In this document: positions 8,777 to 18,639 of the stretch, piece after piece | Numbering within the stretch: the stretch's first letter is position 1 | Layout: each line of letters starts with the position of its first letter | NCBI RefSeq assembly: GCF_002217355.1 | Contig: NZ_MUHA01000006.1 | Span: 1 to 64,000, forward strand | Source of the DNA: Flavobacterium oncorhynchi | GTDB taxonomy: Bacteria > Bacteroidota > Bacteroidia > Flavobacteriales > Flavobacteriaceae | Direction of reading: 5' to 3' | DNA: 64,000 bases | Translations under genes and position numbers: made by a program | Notes under the pieces: generated by a model | Databases searched by the model: none | What the model was told of the DNA's origin: nothing | Seen by the model: the letters and a program-made list of their open reading frames with translations, nothing else

Positions 8777-10789
8777 TTAGAGTTGAATATTGATTGTACT
8801 CCCGTCTTTAATTAGTTTGGTAAATACTATCTTTTTTCCATTAGAGATAGTTACTTTCAGTTTTTCATTCGCTCTTTCAACTGTAATATCAAAATCTTTT
8901 TCAAAAGCATGTATTTGGCGCAGTTTCATAATAGGCCAAGATTTAGGAAGCCTCGGCGTAAAATCGAAACTGTTTAAACCAGTAGGACGAATGCCAAATA
9001 ATCCCTCCGTAAAAATTCTACAGTATAAACCGCTTTCGGAAGAAAGATGTCTCTGATCTCCTTCAGGATAAGCCTCTACAGGATACGGAACGTGATCGCC
9101 CAATAAACGACGATTCGAGTAATAATGTAAAAAATCCAGCGCTTTATCTGTTTCTCCCGCAGCCAATACGCCTCTTAAAGCATATAAAGTTGAGCGGTCC
9201 CAAAATATTTTATCACCAGCAATACTGGCAAGACCATCTTTTGTCCATAGTCTTGTAGAAAACAAAGCATCTATAGTTCCCTCTTTTCGATCATAAATTT
9301 CCATCGTGAGCGGAGTGCAAATCCAAGCTCTCAAAACATCATTTTCTTTATAGTATTTATAGGTTTCAAAACCTTCTACTTTAGCTCCAAAATATTTTTC
9401 AATAGCCATTTTTAATTTTTCAGCCTCAGCCTTATAAGTCTTCAATTGAGTTTTGTCTTTACCTAAAGCTTCGCCCAAATAAACAGCAGAGTTAAGAGCG
9501 TCATAATATAAAGAGGAGGTGTTAAGATTGGCTTTTCCTGCCGGAAGACGACCTTCAAGTTCATCAGAATCAGATATTACAACTCCATCAGAATTTAGTT
9601 TTCTATGGCAATACTCTAAACACCATTCAATCAATGGCCATAATTGTTTGGCTTCATTTTTATTTCCTCTAGAAAGAGCGTAACGTGCAGCACCGTAGGC
9701 AATCATTGCGCCATCGCCGCGGTCGCCGGCGCCATCCCAAATATCCGTTCCCTCAGCAATAATCGAACTTGGAATAGACTTGTATTCCTTATTCATGAAT
9801 TTAGCAAATTGCAAATAAGCATTGAATGATGCCTGATTACCATACTCATATCCTAAAAACGGAAAGAAAGGCCCAATATATTCAGCCTGATCGTTTGCCC
9901 AAATAGCCGCATAATAAGATTCTCCTCCAGGACCGTGCATAGGGCCGCCTTTAGTTTCAAAAATACTTTCAGAAGCTCTGATTTTAGCAAAAGCAAATTC
10001 TGTATTCAAAACTTCATCAGGTGTTTCTAATATGAGTTTGTCCCAAAATTCATAGATTAATTTTAAGCGTTTATCTTTTTCGTCTTCAATGTTTACAACT
10101 GGAATTTGTTCGTTTGTTTTACCTGCGGAGTAAAAAACAGAAAAACGAATAGTCTCATTTTTCTGCAGATTAAAATTTCCATGATTAAAAAGATCTACAT
10201 GCAAGTCATAACTTCCATCCGTTCCTTTTGCTGGATCTGATGTATAAACAGCATTTGATTTTGGAATCTCTACAACACAAGTTTTATCAGAAACATTTTT
10301 AATAGTATAGATTTCACAATATCCAGATAAGGTTGTTGATGGGAAAAATTGTCTCGTTAATTCGAGAGTATTACCCGATTTACTCTTTACCAATAATGTT
10401 CCGTTCAGCGTTAATGAAATTACTTTTTCTGAAGCAATGGGTTTATAATTCACCGTAACCAAATCAAAAGCATCTTGCGCAAATTGACGTGTAAAACTGG
10501 CATGAGTATTATTCGGTATTGTTCGCAACATTGGCCAAACCAAACTGCGGGTTGCATGAAACGCGCCATCTGCCGCTACACCATATCTTAGTACGCAGGA
10601 GATTTTTTTACCGCTCATTTCGATATGATCTTTATGCGGAATGTTGTTGTTTATCTGCCAAGAAATAGATCCGTCTTGATCAATCTGCCAGCGGCGCTCT
10701 TCTTGCGAAAAGAGTTTACTGGAAAATAAGCAAAGTGCAGCTGAGACAAATAGAAAATGCTTTCGGGTTTTGGCAAATAATATCTTCAT
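8777..10789 (-). CDS. Secreted (alpha/alpha)6 six-hairpin glycosidase
   Basis: The 670-residue protein has a signal peptide (FLFVSAALCLFSSKLFSQ). An N-terminal beta-sandwich of about 230 residues is followed by a helical toroid-like domain (ESYYAAIWANDQAEYIGPFFPFLGYEYG, IIAEGTDIWDGAGDRGDGAMIAYGAARYAL, DSDELEGRLPAGKANLNTSS) and a small C-terminal beta domain. This order matches six-hairpin glycosidases such as alpha-L-rhamnosidase-like enzymes. Asp/Glu in GTDIWDGAGDRGDGA and SDSDELEGR are candidate catalytic residues. The GH family and substrate cannot be fixed by eye. It is divergently placed from the GH36 alpha-galactosidase, with shared sequence motifs between them, so co-regulation for a galactose-containing glycan is plausible. 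Confidence 0.75.
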   Translation of the reverse strand: MKILFAKTRKHFLFVSAALCLFSSKLFSQEERRWQIDQDGSISWQINNNIPHKDHIEMSGKKISCVLRYGVAADGAFHATRSLVWPMLRTIPNNTHASFTRQFAQDAFDLVTVNYKPIASEKVISLTLNGTLLVKSKSGNTLELTRQFFPSTTLSGYCEIYTIKNVSDKTCVVEIPKSNAVYTSDPAKGTDGSYDLHVDLFNHGNFNLQKNETIRFSVFYSAGKTNEQIPVVNIEDEKDKRLKLIYEFWDKLILETPDEVLNTEFAFAKIRASESIFETKGGPMHGPGGESYYAAIWANDQAEYIGPFFPFLGYEYGNQASFNAYLQFAKFMNKEYKSIPSSIIAEGTDIWDGAGDRGDGAMIAYGAARYALSRGNKNEAKQLWPLIEWCLEYCHRKLNSDGVVISDSDELEGRLPAGKANLNTSSLYYDALNSAVYLGEALGKDKTQLKTYKAEAEKLKMAIEKYFGAKVEGFETYKYYKENDVLRAWICTPLTMEIYDRKEGTIDALFSTRLWTKDGLASIAGDKIFWDRSTLYALRGVLAAGETDKALDFLHYYSNRRLLGDHVPYPVEAYPEGDQRHLSSESGLYCRIFTEGLFGIRPTGLNSFDFTPRLPKSWPIMKLRQIHAFEKDFDITVERANEKLKVTISNGKKIVFTKLIKDGSTINIQL

Positions 10790-11762
10790 TACATTTATTT
10801 TTTAATTTCAATAAGGAGCAAAAGGCCCTTTTTCGGGCTGTTTATCATATGTTTCTGATTAGTAGAAAGAGATGAAATTGAAAATCAAAATTAGAAAGGT
10901 TTCTTTGTTTTTTCGTATCAGTACCAACTAGTTTGTTTGTCGTATGTCTAAAATAGTATCATGATCTGATAGAATATGAAAAGAAAGCGGATAATATATG
11001 AATATAAATCATAAAACGAGGAGCTGTCGGTGATAACGGAATTTGTGCATTATTTTAAGATTGAAAATATTTCACAGCTAATCTAAAAGTGCAAAGGTTA
11101 TTTTTTGCCCCTTTAAAATGTAGAAAAAAATAACAGTTTGCGTTTTGTAAAAATGGATAATATAGTATCAAAAATAATTTTTGTACAGTTTTACGATTGG
11201 CTGTGTTTTTTTTAATTTTTGAACCATACCAGTTGTAGAAAGTTAAATCTACACAAGATTAAGTTTGTTTAAAATTGTATCAGTTCAATTTCGAATTTGA
11301 TTTTTTTGGGTTTTGATTGTTGTAAAATCACTTGTTTTTAGTGTGTTATGGTTATTCGTCTTTTTTGTTATTTAGAATAGAAAGCAAAAAATCAATTTAC
11401 TGGTAGGTTTTTTTCCAGCAGTGCTGTTATTCCGCAAGATGGTTTAAGTTATTTTTTTGAATCCTTATTATCGATCGAGTTTTCAGCAAAATGATGATTT
11501 TTTAGCATTCTTAAATTATTTAAAACATGGATTATTTTTAGGAGTGCAGCATTTATTAAAAAGAAACTGGTAGGTGCCAGTATGTTTGTGAATATGAATG
11601 TGATATTTTTGAATTTCATTTTTCGCAAATAAATAATAGAAACAGAAAAAATAATATAGTTTATTGTGAATTCTATAATGTAATAACGCAAGTTACTATC
11701 TGTTGATTTAATTGTAAATAACATACAGTAACCACATTTTAACTACCAACTACTTACTTTTT
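10790..11762. promoter_or_regulatory. Divergent regulatory region between two glycosidase genes
   Basis: This 970-bp AT-rich spacer separates two divergent carbohydrate genes. ACTGGTAGGT occurs at 11399-11408 (the first two bases end the preceding line of sequence) and at 11566-11575. The second copy forms the imperfect palindrome ACTGGTAGGTGCCAGT (11566-11581). Related TACCA motifs on the other strand occur near 10918 and 11226. These may be operator sites for a sugar-responsive regulator; that is inference. A weak 91-codon minus-strand frame is listed separately. Confidence 0.4.
11449..11724 (-). CDS. Possible small membrane protein
   Basis: A 91-codon frame encodes two hydrophobic segments (YYIIEFTINYIIFSVSIIYL and FIFTNILAPTSFFLINAAL). 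It lies alone in a long, very AT-rich spacer, so the hydrophobicity may only reflect base composition. It overlaps one of the CTGGTAGGT motifs. No family is recognised. It could equally be non-coding regulatory DNA. Confidence 0.25.
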   Translation of the reverse strand: MLFTIKSTDSNLRYYIIEFTINYIIFSVSIIYLRKMKFKNITFIFTNILAPTSFFLINAALLKIIHVLNNLRMLKNHHFAENSIDNKDSKK

Positions 11763-13961
11763 ATGAAAAAAATAATCTTTTTATTAATGCTTACCGCTTT
11801 AGTTTATAAAGCTCATACACAAGAGAAACAAATACAAATTGAAACACAAAGTTCAGCTTTGATTTTAAAAGCGGGAAAAAACGGCTTATTGTATCAAACG
11901 TATTTAGGAGCAAAACTTACTGGAAACTCTGGATATGATGCACTTTCAAAAGAAAACACAAAATCATTCGTTATAAATGACGGAAATCCCTTGAATAACT
12001 TGAGACATTTGGCGTACCCAACTTATGGAACTGATAATTTGTTCGAATCTGCTATACGTGTAACTCATAACGACCGAAATCCATCTCTTGAATTAACTTA
12101 TGTAAGTCATCGTACAGAAAAGATAGATGACAATACAACAGAAACCATTATAAAATTAAAAGATCAAGTATATCCAGTAGAAGTGACGCTGCATTATAAG
12201 GCTTTTTATAATGAGAATATTGTTGAACAATGGACAGAAATTGTGCATCACGAAAAGAAACCCATAATGTTGTACAATTATGCCTCTTCAATGCTTCATT
12301 TTGATGCTGATCGTTACTGGTTAACTCAATTTCATGGTGACTGGGCAAAAGAAGCACGAATGCTGGAAACGGAATTAACGAGTGGAACAAAAGTAATCGA
12401 CTCAAAATTAGGAGTTCGTACCAATATGTACCAAACACCTGTTTTTTTCTTATCTCTAAATGCTAAAGCGGAGGAAAATTCGGGAGAAATTATTGCAGGA
12501 ACAATTGCTTGGTCAGGGAATTTCAAACTTGCTTTTGAATTAGATAATAAAAACTCACTTCGAATAAGTTCAGGAATTAATCCATTTGCCTCAGAATACA
12601 GTCTTGAGCCAGGTAAATTATTTACTACACCGTCATTTATCTATACTTTTTCTAATAAAGGTAAGGGACAAGCGAGCCGAAATCTGCATAAATGGGCAGG
12701 GAAATATGGCATAAAAGATGGTGATAAACCAAGATTGACTTTATTGAACAATTGGGAAACAACCTTTTTTAATTTCGATGAAAAAAAACTAACAGATATG
12801 TTTGCTGATACCAAAACGCTTGGTGTCGATATGTTTTTATTGGATGATGGCTGGTTTGGAAATAAATATCCACGAAGTGGCGATAAATCAGGACTGGGAG
12901 ATTGGCAGGCTACTAAAACGAAATTGCCAAATGGTATTGGTTTCTTAATTCAAGAAGCACAGAAAACCGGAGTAAAGTTTGGTATTTGGATTGAGCCGGA
13001 AATGGTTAATCCTAAAAGTGAATTATACGAAAAACACCCGGATTGGGTTTTAAAACTTCCAAATAGACCAGAAAGTTATTATCGCAGTCAGCTGGTTTTA
13101 GATCTAAGTAATCCGCAAGTGCAGGATTTTGTTTTTAAAACAGTAGATGATATTATGCAGACTAATTCTGGAGTAGCATTTTTTAAATGGGATTGTAATC
13201 GAATGATGACGAGTGCGTATTCTACTTATCTAAAAAATCAGCAGTCACATTTGTTTATCGAATATACAAAAGGACTTTATAAAGTTTTAGACAGAATTAA
13301 AACTAAATATCCAAATCTGCCCATGATGCTTTGCGCTGGCGGCGGAGGAAGAACAGATTATGCGCTTCTTAAATACTTCACAGAATTTTGGGCAAGTGAT
13401 AATACAGATCCTTATAATAGAGTATTTATACAATGGGGTTATTCGCAGTTTTTTCCAGCATTTTCAATTTGTAATCATGTAACATCATGGGGAAATCAGT
13501 CGATCAAATTTAAAACCGATGTGGCTATGATGGGCAAATTAGGTTTTGACATTAATGTAAAAGAACTAAAAGCAAATGAGTTGAAATATTGTCAAGATGC
13601 GGTTGCAAATTATAAGCGATTAAGCCCAGTAATTTGGCACGGTGATATGTACCGTATGGTATCACCATATGATGAAAGTCGTGCTGTTTTAATGTATGTT
13701 GATGATACCAAAAGCAAAGCCGTTTTATTCTCTTATACCTTGCATCCGCTTTACGATCCTCAGTATAATTTAGTTCGTTTTCAAGGATTAGACCCAAACA
13801 AAAAGTATAAAGTTGAAGAGATCAATTTAATGCCGGAAGCAAAGAAAACCCTTGAAGAATCAGGAGAATCTTATACTGGAGATTATTTAATGAATGTAGG
13901 TTTACGAGTTTCTTCATCAAAAGTAGAAACGAGTGTAGTTCTTGAGATTACTCAGATATAG
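11763..13961 (+). CDS. GH36 alpha-galactosidase
   Basis: The 732-residue protein begins with a signal peptide (MKKIIFLLMLTALVYKAHTQ), so it is exported, probably to the periplasm. It has the GH36 layout: an N-terminal beta-supersandwich, a catalytic (beta/alpha)8 barrel and a C-terminal beta domain. Motifs are MFLLDDGWFG, FGIWIEPEMVNPKSELYEKHPDW, FFKWDCNRMM with likely nucleophile Asp477, and FWASDNTDP with likely acid/base Asp546. The family hydrolyses terminal alpha-galactosides such as melibiose, raffinose or galactomannan side chains. The length is normal for the family. A strong terminator follows at 14004-14025. The substrate is not shown by sequence alone, but the neighbouring sulfatase suggests a sulfated polysaccharide. 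Confidence 0.92.
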   Translation: MKKIIFLLMLTALVYKAHTQEKQIQIETQSSALILKAGKNGLLYQTYLGAKLTGNSGYDALSKENTKSFVINDGNPLNNLRHLAYPTYGTDNLFESAIRVTHNDRNPSLELTYVSHRTEKIDDNTTETIIKLKDQVYPVEVTLHYKAFYNENIVEQWTEIVHHEKKPIMLYNYASSMLHFDADRYWLTQFHGDWAKEARMLETELTSGTKVIDSKLGVRTNMYQTPVFFLSLNAKAEENSGEIIAGTIAWSGNFKLAFELDNKNSLRISSGINPFASEYSLEPGKLFTTPSFIYTFSNKGKGQASRNLHKWAGKYGIKDGDKPRLTLLNNWETTFFNFDEKKLTDMFADTKTLGVDMFLLDDGWFGNKYPRSGDKSGLGDWQATKTKLPNGIGFLIQEAQKTGVKFGIWIEPEMVNPKSELYEKHPDWVLKLPNRPESYYRSQLVLDLSNPQVQDFVFKTVDDIMQTNSGVAFFKWDCNRMMTSAYSTYLKNQQSHLFIEYTKGLYKVLDRIKTKYPNLPMMLCAGGGGRTDYALLKYFTEFWASDNTDPYNRVFIQWGYSQFFPAFSICNHVTSWGNQSIKFKTDVAMMGKLGFDINVKELKANELKYCQDAVANYKRLSPVIWHGDMYRMVSPYDESRAVLMYVDDTKSKAVLFSYTLHPLYDPQYNLVRFQGLDPNKKYKVEEINLMPEAKKTLEESGESYTGDYLMNVGLRVSSSKVETSVVLEITQI

Positions 13962-14003
13962 ATACTAAAGGCATTTAGTATTAACGATTTTACTAAGTAA
14001 AAA

Positions 14004-14031
14004 AACAGCTCAGTTACGAGCTGTTTTTTTA
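14004..14031 (+). terminator. Rho-independent terminator after alpha-galactosidase
   Basis: The stem AACAGCTC/GAGCTGTT with a six-base loop is followed by a T-run. Confidence 0.8.
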
Positions 14032-14052
14032 TTAAGTAAATCGACTAATTTT

Positions 14053-14062
14053 TCTGGTAGGT
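14053..14062 (+). promoter_or_regulatory. CTGGTAGGT motif upstream of sulfatase
   Basis: TCTGGTAGGT lies 123 bases before the sulfatase start and shares nine bases with two copies upstream of the GH36 gene. It may be a common operator for this locus. Confidence 0.35.
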
Positions 14063-14184
14063 GTTTTTTGTTTTTCTTATTTAAAACACTGTATTTTGTT
14101 AGATGAACTCTGGCAGGAGATATGATGATTAAAGGTTTAGTGTTGATTCTAGGGTTTTTAAGTGAAAAAATAAAATTTTTAAAT

Positions 14185-16260
14185 ATGAATAAAATAAAAG
14201 AAGTAATCATTTTATGTTTTGCAACTTGTTCGCTGTTTGCCCAGCAAAAGCCCAACATCATTTATATTTTAGTTGACGATATGGGCTATGGTGATATAGG
14301 TGTATTTTTTCAAAATCAGCGAATGAAAAGCAATGATCCGTCAAAACCGTATCAAATTACTCCTTATCTAGATCAGATGGCCGTTACTGGTGCCATGTTT
14401 ACACAGCAATATTGTAACGCTCCAGTTTGTGCGCCTTCTAGAAGTTCTTTGTTGACAGGTGTTAATCAAGGAAATGCTCAAATTAGAGACAATCAATTCG
14501 ACAAAGCATTAGAAGATAATCATACGCTGGCAACAGTTTTAAAACAAGCCGGTTATCAAACTATGGCTATAGGAAAATGGGGATTACAAGGAGTGGAAGA
14601 AACTGGACCAAATTGGCCTGCACATCCTTTAAAGCGTGGTTTTGATTCGTATTATGGTTACATGAGACACGTTGACGGACATGAACATTATCCTGTTGAA
14701 GGTTTGTATCGTGGTAAAAGAGAGGTTTATGACGACTATAATAACGTGGCCGAAGGTTTAGCAAAATGTTATACAACTGATTTATGGACAGCGATGGCAA
14801 AAAAAAGAATTGTTGAACACGCAAAAAGCAAAGATGCTTCAAAACCTTTTTTTATGTATTTGGCATATGATGCGCCTCACGCAGTATTAGAATTGCCAAC
14901 ACAAGAATACCCAAGCGGAAAAGGATTAAATGGAGGCTTGCAATGGACAGGAACTTCTGGACATATGATTAATACAGCTTCTGGCACTCCAGATTCTTAT
15001 ATGCATACTGATTATGCAAATGCTGCTTATGATGATGACAATAATCCAGCGACAAAAGAGGTGCCGTGGCCCGATACTTTTAAAAGATACGCAACTGCCA
15101 ATCGCCGAATTGATGATGCAGTGGGCGATATACTTCAATTATTGAAAGATTTAAAAATAGACGAAAATACGCTGGTGGTTTTTACATCAGATAATGGCGC
15201 TTCTATTGAATCGTATTTGCCATCGCAATTTGTTGGATTTCAACCTACATTTTTCTCTAGTAATGGTCCTTTTGATGGTATTAAAAGAGACTGTTGGGAA
15301 GGTGGTGTTCGTATGCCGGTTTTGGCAAATTGGCCTAAACATATTCAAGCCGGAAAAGTTGTTACCACTCCGTCAATGTTATCAGATTGGATGGCTACGT
15401 TTGCGCAGGCAGCCGGAGTTATTCCTCCCGCAAGAACTGATGGTGTTTCGCTTTTACCTACATTAATTGGAAATGGAAAACAGGAGCAGAGTTTAATATA
15501 TGTAGAATACTTTGAAAATGGAAAAACACCAGATTTTAAAGACGATAATTCGACACACAAAAACCGTAAACGCGGACAAATGCAAATGATACGAATAGGG
15601 AATTACTCAGGAGTTCGCTATGATATTAAATCAGCCGAAGATAATTTTGAGATTTATGATGTTGTAAATGATCCAAAGGAGACAAATAATTTAGCGATTA
15701 AACCTGAGTTCGAAAATATGCAAAAGCAAATGAAGGCTTCCGTTTTACAAACGCGTCATACAGATACTGAAGCACCTCGCCCTTATGACAATGCTTTAAT
15801 TCCTGCCGCTAAAATTTCAGGAAAGTTTTTGTCAGGATTTAAGCAAGAGTTTTTTGCAGGTGATTTTCCTTGGGTAGTTTCAGAAAAAGGATTAAAAGCA
15901 CAATCTAGTAAAATAAGTACTTCTATAAATGACAAAGCAGAAACAGCTAAAACAGGTATGATCCTTTACAAAGGATATATAAAAGTTCCTGCCGATGGAA
16001 AATATAGTTTTTCATTGAAAGCATCAGGAAAAGCTTATATGCGTTTGCACAATGCTAGTTTGTTTGACGCTGATTTTGGTTATCAATCCAATAAAGAGTT
16101 AATTCAAGAGGTGAATCTAAAAGAAGGTTATCATCCTGTTTCAATTTATGTACTTAAGCAAAGTAAGAGTAATGAAACTATAACCATAAAATGGAAAGAC
16201 AAAGAAGCAAGTGAATGGAAAGTCTTAGATGATTCAGATTTATATTATTCAACTAAATAA
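14185..16260 (+). CDS. Secreted S1-family sulfatase
   Basis: The ATG at 14185 begins a clear signal peptide (MNKIKEVIILCFATCSLFAQ), so it is preferred over an in-frame ATG at 14122. The protein has the metal-binding start KPNIIYILVDDMGYGDIG and the maturation motif CAPSR, with Cys82 as the residue oxidised to formylglycine. GKWGLQG and a C-terminal TSDNG motif are also present. S1 sulfatases remove sulfate esters from glycans. A C-terminal extension of about 110 residues (GYIKVPADGKYSFSLKASGKAYMRL) looks like a PA14-type carbohydrate-binding beta domain. It lies downstream of the GH36 gene on the same strand, behind a terminator and its own motif. The subfamily and substrate are not determined. 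Confidence 0.92.
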   Translation: MNKIKEVIILCFATCSLFAQQKPNIIYILVDDMGYGDIGVFFQNQRMKSNDPSKPYQITPYLDQMAVTGAMFTQQYCNAPVCAPSRSSLLTGVNQGNAQIRDNQFDKALEDNHTLATVLKQAGYQTMAIGKWGLQGVEETGPNWPAHPLKRGFDSYYGYMRHVDGHEHYPVEGLYRGKREVYDDYNNVAEGLAKCYTTDLWTAMAKKRIVEHAKSKDASKPFFMYLAYDAPHAVLELPTQEYPSGKGLNGGLQWTGTSGHMINTASGTPDSYMHTDYANAAYDDDNNPATKEVPWPDTFKRYATANRRIDDAVGDILQLLKDLKIDENTLVVFTSDNGASIESYLPSQFVGFQPTFFSSNGPFDGIKRDCWEGGVRMPVLANWPKHIQAGKVVTTPSMLSDWMATFAQAAGVIPPARTDGVSLLPTLIGNGKQEQSLIYVEYFENGKTPDFKDDNSTHKNRKRGQMQMIRIGNYSGVRYDIKSAEDNFEIYDVVNDPKETNNLAIKPEFENMQKQMKASVLQTRHTDTEAPRPYDNALIPAAKISGKFLSGFKQEFFAGDFPWVVSEKGLKAQSSKISTSINDKAETAKTGMILYKGYIKVPADGKYSFSLKASGKAYMRLHNASLFDADFGYQSNKELIQEVNLKEGYHPVSIYVLKQSKSNETITIKWKDKEASEWKVLDDSDLYYSTK

Positions 16261-16325
16261 TCAGAGTCAAAATGAGTTTGTCTATTTGTAAAGCTCTTTT
16301 ATTAGATTTAGTTCCATATTAAAAC

Positions 16326-16359
16326 AAAAAAGTTTATGCTTTTAAGCATAAACTTTTTA
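16326..16359. terminator. Bidirectional terminator
   Basis: The perfect 11-bp stem AGTTTATGCTT/AAGCATAAACT (16331-16354) is flanked by A and T runs. It sits between the convergent sulfatase and pgl genes. Confidence 0.82.
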
Positions 16360-16382
16360 ATATTGGGTGTAAAAACAATTTC

Positions 16383-17099
16383 TTAATTCGTTCCAGCAGC
16401 ACTTTTATCTACAAGAAACAATAGCTCTCCAGAAACAGGTTTAATTAACTGCATCGGATAAGTTACTGGATTGTATTCGCCAGTTGTAACTTCTTTTAAA
16501 GCGGGTGCTTTTTTCTCTCCAAAAGCAATTACAATGATTTTTTCAGCTTTGTTTATAAGCGGAGCAGTAAGTGTAATTCTGAACATTTTTTGAGGTTCAA
16601 GATAATAGGCATCAACCCATTTATTTTGCTCTTCCAATATTGCTTGACCAGGGAAAAGTGAAGCTGTATGTCCATCGTCACCCATTCCTAATAAAATAAG
16701 ATCAAACTTTCCTTCATCGCCTAAAACTGTTCTAATAGATTGCTCGTAAACAGCAGCATAATCTTCTGGTGTAACATTGTCTTTGTACATTTCGAAAATA
16801 TTTTCTGCAGGAATTGGAACGTGACTTAGTAAAGCAGCGTAAGACATTTTAGCATTGCTTAAATCGTCATTAAGCGGAACCCAGCGTTCATCTCCCCAAA
16901 ACACAAAAACTTTGCTCCAGTCTATTTTGGTTTTATAATCGTCAGAAGCTAATAATTTGTAAACTCCTGCAGGAGAAGAACCTCCTGTAAGAACTACGGT
17001 AAATTTGTCTTTTTCAGTGATTGCTTTTTGTGCTGCGGCAATAAAAAGGTCTGCAGCTGCGATATTAATTTCTTCAGTATTATTGTAAATCTGTATCAT
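16383..17099 (-). CDS. pgl: 6-phosphogluconolactonase
   Basis: The 238-residue protein matches the SOL/DevB-type lactonase family: TVVLTGGSSPAGVYKLL, VFWGDERWVPLNDDLSNAKM and DLILLGMGDDGHTASLFPG. It hydrolyses 6-phosphogluconolactone to 6-phosphogluconate, the second step of the oxidative pentose phosphate pathway, in the cytoplasm. Its start lies inside the end of zwf (20-base overlap), which indicates translational coupling. It is the last gene of the gnd-zwf-pgl operon. Confidence 0.94.
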   Translation of the reverse strand: MIQIYNNTEEINIAAADLFIAAAQKAITEKDKFTVVLTGGSSPAGVYKLLASDDYKTKIDWSKVFVFWGDERWVPLNDDLSNAKMSYAALLSHVPIPAENIFEMYKDNVTPEDYAAVYEQSIRTVLGDEGKFDLILLGMGDDGHTASLFPGQAILEEQNKWVDAYYLEPQKMFRITLTAPLINKAEKIIVIAFGEKKAPALKEVTTGEYNPVTYPMQLIKPVSGELLFLVDKSAAGTN

Positions 17100-18612
17100 C
17101 TAAAACTTCTTCTTTTGTTTGTTTATTTGGGATCCATTTGTGTCCTTGGCGCGCCAATAATTCATCAGCTTCTTCAGGCCCCCAGCTTCCTGCTTTATAA
17201 TTAGGGAAATTATCAGGCGCTGTAGTTTTCCATACTTGTTGAATAGTATCAATTGCATCCCAAGCTTGTTCCACCTGATCCCAACGCATAAATAGAGTAG
17301 GATCTCCTGCCAAAGCATCGGCAATTAATGTTTCATAAGCTTCAGGTGACATTGTAGAGCAGGCAAAATAATCGAATACCATTTCTGCAGGTCTTAAAGA
17401 AAGAGACAAGCCCGGTTTTTTAGTCATAAACTGCAGTTTAATATCCATTTCCGGCTGAATATTGATAATCAATCTATTTGGTGTCATACCTTCTTTTCCA
17501 TAAGAAAATGCAGAATGAGGAACTGGTTTAAACTGTATTATAATAGAAGACTGTTTTTCTTCCATTCTTTTACCTGTGCGTAAGTAAAACGGAATTCCCT
17601 GCCATCTCCAGTTGTCGAGATAAATTTTCATGGCAACATAGGTTTCTGTATTAGAATCCGGAGCAATTCCTTTATCTTGACGATATCCAGGAACGGGTTT
17701 GCCTTTTATGGTTCCAGCATCATATTGACCTCTCACAATATAATGATCGACTTCGTCTGGTTTAATGCGTCGAATCGATTTTAAAACATCAGCTTTACGG
17801 TTTCGAATATCATCTGCTTCGAGTGAAGCCGGAGCCTCCATAGCAGTCATACATAAAATTTGAAGCAGGTGATTCTGAATCATATCTTTCAAAGCACCAA
17901 CACCTTCATAAAATCCGCCGCGTTCTTCTACGCCAACTTCTTCGGCTACTGTAATTTGAACAAAATCAATAAAATTACGGCTCCATAAAGGCTCAAACAT
18001 CGAATTTCCAAATCGGAAAGCTAGAATGTTTTGAACTGTTTCTTTTCCTAAATAATGGTCGATTCTATAAATCTGTTCTTCTTTGAAAGTCTGTGAAAGC
18101 ATTTCATTAAGTGCAATTGCAGAAGTTTTATCGTAACCAAAAGGTTTTTCTATAATAATACGATCTTGTTTAGGATTGGCAGCAAGACCGATTTTCTTGA
18201 TATTACTAGAAATAGTCGAAATGAAAGACGGCGTAATCGAAAGATAAAATAGACGATTAGCGCGTTCTCCAAAAGACTGATCAATAGTATTTATTTTCTC
18301 ATTTAATCCTATGTAAGATTCTTCTTTGTCAATATCAAGACTATGATAAGTAATGTGAGAAAGAAATTTTTGAGTTTCTGGGTCCGAAAGACCTTTTTTT
18401 CTTGAGAATGTATTTAGGTTTTCTAAGACATAACTGCGAAATTCTTCATCGCTTTTTTCTGCTCGTCCAAGAGCAATAATCTGAAACTTTTTTGACATAC
18501 GTCCATCAAGATACAGATTTTGAAAAGCGGGAAAGAGCTTTCTCTTTGCCAGATCTCCAGTTCCACCAAAGATAACAATGATAGTTGGATTTATATTTTT
18601 GAACTTACCCAT
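17080..18612 (-). CDS. zwf: Glucose-6-phosphate 1-dehydrogenase
   Basis: The 510-residue protein shows the N-terminal nucleotide-binding motif IFGGTGDLAKRKLFPAF and the active-site signature RIDHYLGKETVQN. The length is normal for bacterial G6PD. It oxidises glucose 6-phosphate to the lactone with reduction of NADP, feeding the oxidative pentose phosphate pathway. It starts 27 bases after gnd ends and overlaps pgl by 20 bases, so the three enzymes form one operon that supplies NADPH and pentose phosphates. Confidence 0.96.
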   Translation of the reverse strand: MGKFKNINPTIIVIFGGTGDLAKRKLFPAFQNLYLDGRMSKKFQIIALGRAEKSDEEFRSYVLENLNTFSRKKGLSDPETQKFLSHITYHSLDIDKEESYIGLNEKINTIDQSFGERANRLFYLSITPSFISTISSNIKKIGLAANPKQDRIIIEKPFGYDKTSAIALNEMLSQTFKEEQIYRIDHYLGKETVQNILAFRFGNSMFEPLWSRNFIDFVQITVAEEVGVEERGGFYEGVGALKDMIQNHLLQILCMTAMEAPASLEADDIRNRKADVLKSIRRIKPDEVDHYIVRGQYDAGTIKGKPVPGYRQDKGIAPDSNTETYVAMKIYLDNWRWQGIPFYLRTGKRMEEKQSSIIIQFKPVPHSAFSYGKEGMTPNRLIINIQPEMDIKLQFMTKKPGLSLSLRPAEMVFDYFACSTMSPEAYETLIADALAGDPTLFMRWDQVEQAWDAIDTIQQVWKTTAPDNFPNYKAGSWGPEEADELLARQGHKWIPNKQTKEEVLDDTDLQ

Positions 18613-18639
18613 TTTGTGTGTTGTGTTGTTTAAAGTTCT

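Noticed and set aside
14010..14261. Minus-strand frame over the sulfatase start
   Set aside because: It covers the alpha-galactosidase terminator and the sulfatase signal-peptide region in antisense.
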